Source of the DNA: Muricea muricata
Taxonomy: Eukaryota; Cnidaria; Anthozoa; Malacalcyonacea; Plexauridae
Length of the DNA: 64,000 nucleotides
Direction: 5' to 3'
Assembly (NCBI GenBank): GCA_963855995.1
Contig: OY979722.1
Location: 1,488,001-1,552,000, forward strand
The translations under genes and the position numbers were made by a program. The first letter of the stretch is position 1, and each line of letters opens with the position of its first letter. Positions 47,168 through 57,846 of this stretch are shown here, one piece after another. Under the pieces are notes generated by a model that saw only the letters and a program-made list of their open reading frames with translations, did no database searches and was not told the origin of the DNA.

Positions 47168-50100
47168 TTAAAATAACGAGTACAGCACGCATGACATTCC
47201 ATATCTCACATCACCCATTTTCCCCAATAATTCCCAAGTATTGCAGCTAAAATCAAAGCGCTCAATGCTATTTTCTCCACGACCGCCCAGGCACCAAAGT
47301 TGCCCGTTGTAGATCGCGCCGAACTCGTTTCTTGGTCTAACCATGTCGTGCTTGAATTCCACCCAAGCTTCTTTGCTGCTGTCTAAATCAAACGTCTCGA
47401 TACTTTTGAATGTTCCAGAGTTATCCCGGCCGCCGATTACAAAGATCTGGCTCCGAATGATGAGGGCCTGCATACCAAATCTTACAGAGTTCATATTTAC
47501 CAACTTTTTCCATTTGCCTGCTCGGTTTGAGAAGCGGAACGTTGTGGCCAAGGGTTCGTCTACTCCATAACCACCCATGACATAAATGCGACCATCTCTT
47601 GCAACAGCACCTAATATTTATATACATATATATTTAGGAAAAAGGATATTTGAAGAAATATTTCCAAACTTATAAACAAGCTGCCTCTGTCTGTTTTCTT
47701 TAAAAACCAGTATTAATGAAGCCAAGCTGCATATAAATTTCAATCCTCCGTAAAGAGTTTAAACATGTACGTATACGTGAAAAACCTCGTATATCATACG
47801 CACCTGCGGATCTGCGGCCCTCTGGCATATCTGGGAGTTGGCTCCAAGTCATGGTCAGTACGTTGAAACATTTTACAGCCGTGGGTTGATCGCGTCCACC
47901 GACCACATAGATGTTCTCCTCGTCAGTACATATTGCTGATTCCCGAGTGCTCACTCCTGGAATATGAATAGAGGAAATTTGTTAGCGACTCGTGCATCTT
48001 TACTGAACTGAATGGCGGTATAATAGAGGTATGATCTGTTTGAGAAAACCTTTATATTGAAGAGAACGTATTGTCGAGCCTGAATCAAGGATAACTACAC
48101 TAGATAATATATTGACAACCTTGAGCAACGTTGTCCTCTCTTCAACCCTACTTCCATCCATAGTTGAAGTGGTTGAGAACTATGAAAAATGCTGCCCCCA
48201 TTTATAATTTTTGCCATGTAATTATCCTAAAACGGTTCCTAGTTTGGGCTGTGTACAACTTGTCTACCTTTGGCGTTCTTCTCCCATGACAAAGACAATT
48301 TGTTGAATTTTTCCACTTTGGCAGATGATACAATATATAGCTCATTATTTACAACAATGGCGGTCTTATGGCCTTCAATGGATGATATATCACGGCTGTC
48401 CAAGATGCGTCTCTCCTGGATGCATTCCACTCTGATGGGATCGTACTTCTCCACCTTCGTTGCTTTGCTGTCGAACATATAAATGACCTTAAAAGAGTTG
48501 ACAAGATGCAGTCAAATCTCGTTTTAACGAAAAAAATATCATTGGGTTCGTAATGGCGAAAGTCCGCAGTGCCAGTGGTGGGCCTAGCAGCATGCCAACA
48601 AAATTTGCCAATTTCATGGTAAAGAATGTCAGTATACAAAATATCACTGCTTTTTGTCATAAAACATCCATCTGCTAACGACAGAAACAGTTAAAGTATG
48701 TGGATTCCACTATCATGTTGCATTTAAGGAAAAATACTACCGAGGTTTCTGTTTTAATGAAATGAGCACTATAAAAATGGTCATTAGGCTCGCAATACGA
48801 TCATCTGAATAATAAGAGGTATTGCAATACTTATAATAGTTTGGCTAAAGATCATATACCTTAGCGGAGGGTGCGTAATCCGTATACCAAGGTTTATATG
48901 TTTTTAGGGAAAAGACATTTATATTTCACCAGTTCTAAATGGTATCTTTCTGAGTTGGATGTCTTCTGTTTACTATAGCACGGTTAATACTCGACTATTC
49001 AAAGTTTGCAAACCTGAACTGAACATCAGAATGAATCTTGAGAATAGATCACTATTTTTTCAGAAAGAAGGCATGATTTCTGGAATAGATCATCACTTAT
49101 TATTTTTTTGTTTTGTCAGTGTTTAGGATACATTAGTTAGTGTGTTGACATGAAACCTGCCTCACTGACTGCCCATTTTGCAAACCTTCTTCACGGACAA
49201 TACACGCATACCCGTGGCATTTTTGCAACTCTGATTCAAAGTCAATATTACTCTCACCTTGCTTGGATATCGATGTTTCAGTTGTGCGTCCATTGCCTGT
49301 CGTTTCGCCTTGTCAGAACTTTGATAAACAATCGCTTGTTTTATTTCATCTTTACAAACTCCGATGTCTTTAGCAAGGTCTGGAACGACGCGGTCCGTGA
49401 GGAACTTCGGATCACTGACTTGGAAAAATCGCACGTTCTGGAAGACCTCCTGACAATCAACTTTTCGGCTGCATGAGATAGAAAAAAAGTTTCGCAAAAG
49501 GCGGCAAGATGTCTGTGATCAGAGTTTGCAACTCTAAATCATAAGTTCTGAAGAATTTCTAGGAAACCTGTGAGAAAAAACTGACCATTTACCTTAACAG
49601 GTTAAATATATGTACCTTACCCACCGGCCAAACGTTGCCAGTGTAGGTAGTGCAGTTAATAGTTATTTTCTGATTAAGATACAGATTTGAGTTCACTGTT
49701 AAGATTAAGTAAAAATCGACGTTTTGAGCAGACACCGAATTTCAAGGCCGTAGGAAGATGAAAAAAGTTAGGGGGGGGGGCTCTTCGACCGCTGAAGGCA
49801 CAAGTGCTGCTAGGGGGTCCGGGGACACGCCCCCCAGAATTTTTTTCTATTTTTAGCATGCTTAAACATGTTTTTCTGCACTTTTGAGGTTAGTTTTGCC
49901 ATAATTATTGGATTAAGACATGTGTAAGACTGTAAACCGTTAAAAACGTGTATTTACTTCGAGACTCAACGATGATTTTTAGGGGGCTCAGCCCTGTCAC
50001 AGAACCTGTCACACTCCAAACTGCTACTAGTTGCACCTAATCATTTGTCGAACTTCATGGACAATTTTAGTCAATTTGCATGTTAAACTAAAATCTTAAT

Positions 50101-51681
50101 CGAATTGAATCACTCACCAAAACTAAAACAACATAGTGAAATTAGTAGAGTTGTATGTAGTTTAATGGTGGCGAAACACAATTTTTCAAAGTAATGAAAT
50201 TTTAAAATGTTTGTATTTCGCATGCGGACAAAATGCGGACATTATTGTTGCATTTCCAGCTGATGTGAAAACACGGAAAAGTACTGGCACTAGTTGTCAA
50301 ATAGAAATCCATTTTTCGATCCAAATTATCAAGTTTCTCATGAAATGTACATTACTTTGTTTGTAAATTTCCGGTAGACTTGCAATTTTCTTTTTTAAAG
50401 ACAGTTGCTAAGTTTCAACAAGTTTCACAAAGGAAAACAAAAGATATAAGTGATTAACAACAGCAAAATGGATTTCTATTTGGTAGCTAGTTCCAGGCCT
50501 TTTACTCACGGTCAGATCAGCTAGCTTTGAGTCAAAAATGCTAAACAATTTCCATGCGGCAATACAAATATATGCAAAGTTTGGAAATTTAGGCTATGCT
50601 GATTTCCCACTCTTTTCAGGATTTCGCCACCAAATTTGTCTGAATAAAAAACATGCTCTAACGTACAAATTGTCCAAGAGCGACGTTTGACGCTGGGCCT
50701 TACTTGTTTTCATCGTATTTAAACCATTTCCAAAGAGCTTCATAGACGTCCTCTTCTTTTTCGATGTTCAAGACATCGTTGGACACCAAGGAAATAATGG
50801 TTGATTTAGGTAGTTTTACCCAGTCTTCATGTTCAACTAACTCCATCAAATGCCAGCTGATGTAACGAATGACAGTCTTCTGTAAGCTTTTCATCTCGCA
50901 TTCTTCAGCTTTGGAACAATAATCAAGACAATTTTCTACGGATAGGTCCTTAACAACAAGGTCCTCGAGTCTGTCCAGGATATCAGTGTTCTTAAAAATA
51001 AAACGTATGTCGACATGTATGTACCACGTTTGGCTATAACGCATGTTTTTTTCTAATTTTGTACGTACGTGACATATAAAACTCAATATTCCTGTAATCA
51101 GTTCTGATCTCAAGTGCATTTCTCAATACGAAAACGGGAAGGGGTATCAACGTTTCCTGTCATTCTCTTGTCGAAACAAATGATATTCTAACAAAGAAGG
51201 TTCAGTTTGGTAACGTATTTTATCATGAGTTGGAAGAAAAACACCAGTAACTTGGAATGAACAAATTCCCGAGCTATCTCAATTCCCAATCTATACGCCT
51301 AGCCTTGCACAAAACATAACTTACCTGAAAGAAACGCGCAGTTTTAAGCGTTTCTGGCAAGAGCTTTGAGTCGATCTCGAGACGTCCTGTGTAGTAGTAA
51401 TTTATTACTGCCGCGACGACTTTAGAATCGCACTCTTCTGGTACAGCACAGCTTTCTTCAGATTCGTCTATATCTTTTAAAGCCTCTCTAAAATGAGGAC
51501 TACAGGCGGCGAGAACAACTCGATGCGCTGGAATCTCGTCAACGCTCGTTTCAACTTTAATGTCACAAAATTCTTCCATGTCTCGCAATTCTGCAAAAGC
51601 TGAAAACATGTGTGATGCGTGTTTCGGGTTTGTGAAACTTATAGTTTCAATTTTAGTCTTGGTTTCCTTTTTGGTTGCCAT
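47168..51681 (-). CDS. BTB-BACK-kelch protein (KLHL family)
   Basis: Substrate adaptor of cullin-3 ubiquitin ligases by family. Six exons in transcript order, all in phase: 51325-51681, 50704-50990, 49258-49468, 48268-48487, 47804-47956, 47168-47610; 556 aa. BTB domain at about residues 20-120: EEFCDIKVE, IPAHRVVLAACSPHF, VVAAVINYYYTG. BACK domain at about 120-230: DLSVENCLDYCSKAEECEM, RYISWHLMEL, EEDVYEALWKWF. The kelch propeller fills the rest: ENIYVVGGRDQPT, GRIYVMGGYGVDEP, QIFVIGGRDNSG, GQLWCLGGRGENSIERFD. The first kelch blade (IYMFDSKATKVEKYD) lacks the usual GG. The final blade is short. The exact KLHL member cannot be assigned. Head to head with WRNIP1. Confidence 0.88.
49745..49990. 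repeat. G-rich interspersed repeat fragment
   Basis: GTTAGGGGGGGGGGCTC, GGGGGTCCGGGGACACGCC, CCCCCAGAATTTTT and later GGGGGCTCAGCCC occur together in a KLHL intron. This style of sequence is common as a dispersed repeat in animal genomes; its class cannot be told from one copy. Confidence 0.35.
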
Positions 51682-52658
51682 TGAGTTCTGGAAATTTATA
51701 ACTTTGTCGAAAATTGATTTGCGATATACGATCTACGATATAATACCGACGAAACAGCAATTTGAGAGTGCTTTACACGTTACTAATTTTGAACTACCTT
51801 CTGGTTAATACACCATAAATAATAGATGGCGAAACCACAATTAAACTAAACCAGTAGAAGGTCATTTTCTTAGTAACTGCGACATATGTACAGACGAAAA
51901 CCTGACTCTACCTGTAGTCCATTTAATCTGTTCAGGAAAAAGGAGAACTTTAAAATTGGGTACAGAGAGTGAGTTAGGCAATTGTGCATTGGAATCAATT
52001 TTTCCCTTGTTTAAAAAATATATCAATAAACGCCCGTTTCGTTGCGACAGCAGGTATTGAAACTATTCTATCACGGCCACCTGTAGCCTTAGGGTACATT
52101 TAAATAATTTTGTTATGCAATGCTGTGTAAAAAGCTCCAAATAACTCGCAAAACGAGTACAAATATACAGCGATATTTAGACAGTCGGTTAATATTTGTG
52201 CAGTAACGTGGGAAACCGGCTTGACAAATTGACATACTTGATAAATCCAACACGTTGGTTAATTTTGAAATGTTAGAAAATTATAGTGAAGCAAATAATA
52301 TGGATATGCCTTTTTTTTCGTCCCAAAAACTTTTCATTTTTTAAAATTGAAAAAATCAAAATGGTTGACAACTTGACCAGACTTGACAAAATTAAAGTTA
52401 AACTGGTTTGTTTCTATGCTTTGCTAAGCTATATCATAAAGTGTTTTCTCGCCGTTGCCGTCGCGCTGCCGTCCTCTATATCGTAAGGTCCCTAATGATA
52501 CGTAAACGTAACCAACGCGACGCTTGTCCGAGCGATTTCCGATGGAATCCCGAACGAGAATTCGCGGAATAGAAAATTAGGCGGGAAATTGGGAAATAAG
52601 AATTTAGAAAGTGTTTAAAAACCGCTATACAAATTTACGAGAACATTTGAACAAAAGA
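51682..52658. promoter_or_regulatory. Divergent KLHL/WRNIP1 promoter spacer
   Basis: 977 bp between opposed start codons. A GC-richer patch at 52450-52560 (GCCGTTGCCGTCGCGCTGCC and AACGCGACGCTTG) lies just upstream of WRNIP1 and is the likeliest core promoter region. No specific sites identified. Confidence 0.5.
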
Positions 52659-55600
52659 ATGTCGCAAACTACGCTTTTTGTTGACTGTCCTGTTTGTTCT
52701 CAATCGTTTGTGAATTGGACAATCAACCAACACATCGAAGAATGCCTTTTACGAATGGACGATAAGACGTTGAACAAAGAAGGAAATAAAAACACGACTA
52801 GTTCTGTAAAGTTGTGTAAAAGTCCCGAAATGGCACAAAACAGGACGAAGCTTAAATCATTTTCTAACGGTAGTAAGCCATCTAAAAGCCAAGAATCGGT
52901 GGGAAACAAAAAGAATAAGCCGAGTTTTTTTGCCAGTCCGCCTCTCAAGAGAGCAAGAGTGGACAATATTAAAAGTCAAGCAAAACAAAACGATGAAAAT
53001 GGCCTACAAATGCAAAGTATGATGTCTTCAAAGCAAAATACTCCTCAAGAAGTGAACGAGGCAAAGGGAAAGGCTAGGTTTCTGCCTTTGGCAGAAAAAC
53101 TTCGACCTCAAACACTACAGGAATATGTTGGACAAACACAGATCCTTGGTGATAAATCTATGCTCAAGAAACTCTTGGAGGCAGATGAAATTCCATCCAT
53201 GATATTCTGGGGCCCACCTGGCTGTGGCAAGGTTATTTACATACCCATGCTGTGTGAGGGTCGAATGGGGAAGGGCAGTGACTGGATCCTGAACACTAAA
53301 TTGCAAGGAACGGGGGGGGGGGGGGGGGGGGAGGAAGCTCAACACTCATTGTCACATAGGGAATTAGAGTTTTTCCCAATGTTACTTTGGGAAGCATTAA
53401 TGGTGCATGCTGCATTTAGTCACCTGACCCAAGTTTGGTGAGATTGAGTTCTCAATCATAGTTGATCTCTGCAGTGTTGTGAGTATGTTTCCCCTTATTT
53501 TAGAATCAATATAAGCATAGGATATTAAGCTAGGCTGGTTCATTGATCCCTTCTCCAGCAATAAAGAGACTGAATCCAAATATTAATGGGGGATATAACT
53601 TCATTAACATCCACATTCTTGTCTTTGGCAGACAACATTGGCAAACATTATTGCAAACAAAACAAAGCAAGCGAGTGCAATGAGGTTTGTTAAACTGTCT
53701 GCAACCACGTCGGGTGTGGCAGACGTGAAGGAAGCCATAAAGATTGCAAAGAATGAACAGAGTTTGTTCAAACGCAAAACAGTATTGTTTATTGATGAAA
53801 TACATCGTTTTAATAAAATGCAACAGGTCTGTAATGATATATCTATTAATGATAATTTAATGATGATCCCTATTTTCCCCATTAGAGTGTTATTTATGTC
53901 AGTATTTCCGAGAAGTATAAAATATATTCTAGGATATATTTCTTCCGCATGTTGAAAACGGTACAATCACAATGATTGGTGCGACAACAGAAAACCCTTC
54001 GTTTCATGTCAACTCAGCATTACTGAGTAGATGTCGTGTTATTGTGCTTGAGAAGCTGTCAGCTGATAATCTTGTGAGGATACTAGAAAATGGCGTCAAA
54101 GCACTAGGAGGTGTTGTGTGTGGGGACAAGAATAATGGGTAAGCATAACATGATAAATGATCTAAGGGCCCATGGAGCATGTTGGGGAGGGGGGGTGGAT
54201 CAAGTTAAAAAATTAGGCAAATATTTTCTAGTTTCTGTTAGGGCATTATTAGTGTATTGACCCCGTCTGCTTATCCCCTGAATGCTTTTATCAAACTTAT
54301 CAAATGATTTACATGTATTGCTACTCAAATATCTCTTGCCAGACCCAGCTGAAAATTCTGCTGGGCCAAAGTGGGATTTGAACCTGGAATTTCTAGTTAG
54401 GGGCATTTGGAGTTCAATCTCTTGGGGGGAGGGAGGTGAGGGTGTTTCTTAACAGACTTTTTGATTTATGGGCAATATCATTTTCTGCACTTATGAAAAG
54501 TCTCACCAAAACTGTGCTAATTCTTACCTTTATAATGAAGCAAAGACGGAAAAGTTTTGGTAGAGGAGGAGTCGTTACGTATGCTGGCAAACCTGTGCGA
54601 TGGAGACGCAAGAAACGCGTTAAATAGTCTAGAAATGGCAGTGCAGTCGAAACTGAACTCCCAAACGAACAATTCAACGGGGTTTTGCCCAACGGTAACC
54701 GTAGATGATATCAAGGAAGGATTTCAACGCTCTCACGTCTCTTACGATCGCAATGGGGAAGAGCATTATAATATTATTTCGGCATTACACAAGTCTGTCC
54801 GAGGCAGCGACGAGAATGCTGCTTTGTATTGGTTGGGAAGAATGTTGGTTGGAGGGGAGGACCCCTTGTACATTGCAAGAAGATTAGTTAGAATGGCCAG
54901 CGAAGATATAGGTAAGTTGAAGCATAGAGTCAGGGTGTTTTTGTATTCGGCTTGGAAGCGCTTTCATAAGGAACGCAGTTTTTGCAACTCGAAGTCCTAA
55001 ATTTTATTTATCATAAACTGTAGGTCTTGCAGATCCTTTGGCTTTGAACCAAACTGTGTCGGCATTTCAAGCCTGTCATTTCATTGGTCGACCTGAATGT
55101 GACGTAAGTAGGTTTAACGTGGTGGTCTAGTGTAGGTGATGTTCTGCGATAATCAAGCTTTCGTGGTTTGTCTGAATTACCTAGAAAAGATAAAGTCTTA
55201 AACGTGGCGGTACAGTGTAGGCAGTATTCTATAATTAGCTTTCGTGGTTCGTGTCCGAACTACCTGAAAAAGATATATATCTCAAACGTGCTGGTACTGT
55301 AGGTGGTATTCTACAGTTATCTTTCGTGGTTTGTGTCTGAACTACCTCAAAAAGATATTTCAAGGTTTGGTGCAGGTGTCGTCAGGTGGACAAAAATCTT
55401 CCTTCAGTTAAAATCTTCCCAATTTTGTCAAGGTTATACTGGCTCAAGCAGCAGTCTACCTCGCCCGAGCACCGAAATCCGTCGAAGTATACAAAGCGTA
55501 TGGCAGAGTAGTACAGCATCTCAAATCGTACGAGGGAACATTACCCGGTGTTCCCTTCCACCTACGCAACGCTCCCACGAAACTCATGAAAGATCTTGGG

Positions 55601-55699
55601 TATTCCAAAGGATACAAGTATAACCCAGACTATGATGGGCCTGTAGACCAGGAGTATTTACCCTCGGAATTAGAAGGAATGGACTTTTTCAAGGATTGA
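52659..55699 (+). CDS. wrnip1: WRNIP1 AAA+ ATPase
   Basis: Werner-helicase-interacting protein 1 (Mgs1/RarA family), a clamp-loader-like ATPase at stalled replication forks. Six exons in phase: 52659-53231, 53632-53826, 53933-54138, 54541-54911, 55024-55103, 55433-55699; 563 aa, somewhat shorter than the human ~665. The UBZ4 ubiquitin-binding finger is [20 protein letters not shown] at residues ~9-28. The AAA core starts at [11 protein letters not shown]; Walker A is GPPGCGKTT (split after GK by intron 1); Walker B is [10 protein letters not shown]; sensor 1 is GATTENPSF and the arginine finger lies in SALLSRCR. The RarA C-terminal region follows: [85 protein letters not shown]. The ATG at 52659 is chosen because the frame upstream of it has no ATG. 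Confidence 0.95.
53312..53331 (+). repeat. Poly-G run of 20
   Basis: An uninterrupted G20 tract in WRNIP1 intron 1, 81 bp after the exon 1 donor. It could form G-quadruplex in pre-mRNA and is prone to length error in assemblies. Confidence 0.95.
55116..55370 (+). repeat. ~84 bp minisatellite, three copies, in WRNIP1 intron 5
   Basis: AACGTG marks unit starts at 55116, 55201 and 55285. Each unit contains AGTGTAGG(T/C) and GTATTCT(A/G), CTTTCGTGGTT(T/C)GTGTC and GAACTACCT(G/C)AAAAAGAT. It is related word by word to the 79 bp array at 31626-31930 (GTGTAGGTAGT, GAAAG, CTACCTGAA). Confidence 0.8.
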
Positions 55700-55700
55700 A

Positions 55701-55706
55701 AATAAA
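55701..55706 (+). terminator. Poly(A) signal of WRNIP1
   Basis: AATAAA begins two bases after the TGA stop, followed within 40 bp by GT-rich AGTTGCTTATGGAGGG. If used, the 3' UTR is only a few tens of bases. Confidence 0.55.
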
Positions 55707-56161
55707 GTTGCTTATGGAGGGAAGTGCCATGCATTACCAGTAAGTTGAACTCAACGGTTTGTGGTTTTTAATTCCTGGTAAGTAAGGCTGGAAAATTCGT
55801 CAGAAAGAAATATTAAAATGTATTTTCGTATAGCAAAATATGACTAGTTGGAATAAACCTTTTCAAAGTTGTGTTCGAATTATAGAAAATGATACATAGA
55901 TTAAGTATAAGAATTATGTATAAGAAATAGGGTTGACCTTTAAAACCTTAAACTCCAAGTGTGCAAAGCATCATGGGTGCATCATTTATGTTTTGGAATA
56001 CTCTGTGAGGCTCATTTTTAAGAGACATGGTAAATATCTTTCTACGAGCTTGCAATTCATTGACAAAATTCTGCTTGCTTGAAGCACTCCTCCCATGAGG
56101 CTTTACGGGCTGAGAGTTTAAAGTTTTTAAAGGACAACCTTTTTTGAATTAACTGTCTATG

Positions 56162-56427
56162 CAGGGTGTCCCAAAAAAGCGGAGTCCTGCATTCAAATTT
56201 AAATTTTGAAAAGAATATTTTGACTTTAAAAAATTAAAGTCGAGATTCTTTGAGATTTTTCTACAAATTTGGTCTAATTGTTTATTTAAGGTATTTATCC
56301 GACATGAGTACCTCGGAACATCAAAGAAAACCGAGTCAAAAATAAATTGAACATTTTTCAGTCTCAAACTACCCATGTGTCACCAAATTATGTCCTTTTG
56401 GACTCCGGGTTTTTTGGGGATACCCTG
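56162..56427. mobile_element. 266 bp CAGGGTGTCCC element
   Basis: The left end CAGGGTGTCCCAAAAAAGCG and the right end reverse complement CAGGGTATCCCCAAAAAACC are followed in both arms by GGAGTCC. TATG lies on both sides (56158-56161 and 56428-56431). The CAGGGTGTCCC end is typical of Tc1/mariner-type non-autonomous elements. Confidence 0.8.
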
Positions 56428-56869
56428 TATGTATTGTTAAAAATTGAGAGTTGAATGATGAAAACCAAAGTTCTGCTGGAACAATTGAAAATTATATATA
56501 TTTTAAGTATAAGAGAACAATGATATGTGTAGAGTTAAAAAGAGAGAGTTGATGAAAACCAAAGTTCTGCTGGAACCATAGAAAATGATACATAGTTTAA
56601 GTATAAGACAACAATAATATTATATAGAGAGAGAGAGTTGAAAAGAGAGTTCATGAAAACGGATACTTACGATGAAATTTCACGATTTTTTGCAGCAGAA
56701 AACGGAAACCATTCCTCGTATATCTATGTTCTTTTGAAATTGTTAATATGCTACAAGTGCGCACAAATTTCTTTAAATCAAGGTGGCCTTAGAACGAAAT
56801 TATCTACATCCCGTGAGGGGTGAATCAATTATATAGAATTTTCTAATGAGCTTTCTTTCGAACTTGTAC

Positions 56870-57050
56870 CCGCAGATTGGATTTGTGGTGTCGCTACTCT
56901 GACTCTATATCCACATCGGGCAAGCTGAAAAATATGCCTGACCACGGCGGGAATCGAACCTAAAACCTAGTGCTCTGCCAATTGACCTACGTGCTCAGAT
57001 CGGATCGTGCAAATATTTTAACTTGGGTATGGATATAAACTCAGAGACAC
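56870..57050 (-). mobile_element. tRNA-derived SINE
   Basis: On the minus strand an A-box-like TAGGTCAATTGG (56978-56989) is followed by GCAGAGCAC and the B-box GGTTCGATTCC (56950-56960), then a non-tRNA body (GTGGTCAGGCATATTTTTCA, GCCCGATGTGGATATAGAGT). Box spacing is too short for an intact tRNA because the anticodon arm is missing, so this is a SINE or tRNA relic. Ends not determined. Confidence 0.6.
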
Positions 57051-57846
57051 ACCACAACATCATTTTCATCTGAGTGCATAACACCGAGATACATAAAAAT
57101 CATAGTTGTAGCCATGAATGAAATGGTTTCCAGGCTTGTTCGCATGTTTCAGAACAAGAGTAACTAGCAAGGTTTTAAAAATAATATTTATTCATCCAAA
57201 ATAGAAGTTTTCACAGCCTAGAATTTACATTTTCATTGAAAATAATTCCTATCGAGCTAAATTCATATTTCATTCGTATCCTCGCGTTTGCACAGCACAC
57301 ATCTGCTCGTGTGGTGGTACTGTAACTTTGTGCAATACTTGCATTATTCACCACCATCAATTCACAGTAAATGTCTTAAATATATTAATCAACCTCGCGC
57401 AATGTCAAGGACTCCTTATTCAGTCCGGAGAAGCTGTGAACAGCTTGAAATACTTGTACACCTATAACAAAAACATCATTTCAGCACGATCAGAAATTGC
57501 AGTTACCAATTTACCGTGAAGCTCTTAGCTGCGCATGAGCTTCGAGGCTTAAGAAAGTTTTGATATTACAACATTTAAACCTCAGTTTTGCGGAGAGAAT
57601 CAAATTTTTTAGACAAATAAGCCTAGTTCAAACATGTCGTAAGAAACGAGGATTTTCTTCTCACGTATGTGAATGAATATGTAAACAAATTAAAGTATAG
57701 GAAAGTACTAGATTGCTTTTGCAATGCAAAATTCAGTAGAAATTTTATCTCTCGACCATAAAATGTTTTATAGCGAATGCTTGAGCGTCATTTTCTATAG
57801 CAAGTTCTCTGTATTTCAAAAAGCGTTTCTTCAAAATTTCTGTAGG

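Larger units (their letters stand above)
55707..57846. other. Convergent intergenic region WRNIP1 / TRAF7
   Basis: About 2.1 kb holding the TIR element at 56162-56427, a repeated GATGAAAACCAAAGTTCTGC segment (56458 and 56554), a GA run at 56622-56635 and a tRNA-derived SINE near 56950. AATAAA in the TRAF7 direction lies at 57187-57192. No gene supported. Confidence 0.5.

Noticed and set aside
52611..52658. Longer WRNIP1 N-terminus from a GTG
   Set aside because: GTG start is not expected in an animal gene; the first ATG is at 52659 and places the UBZ finger near the N-terminus as in the family.
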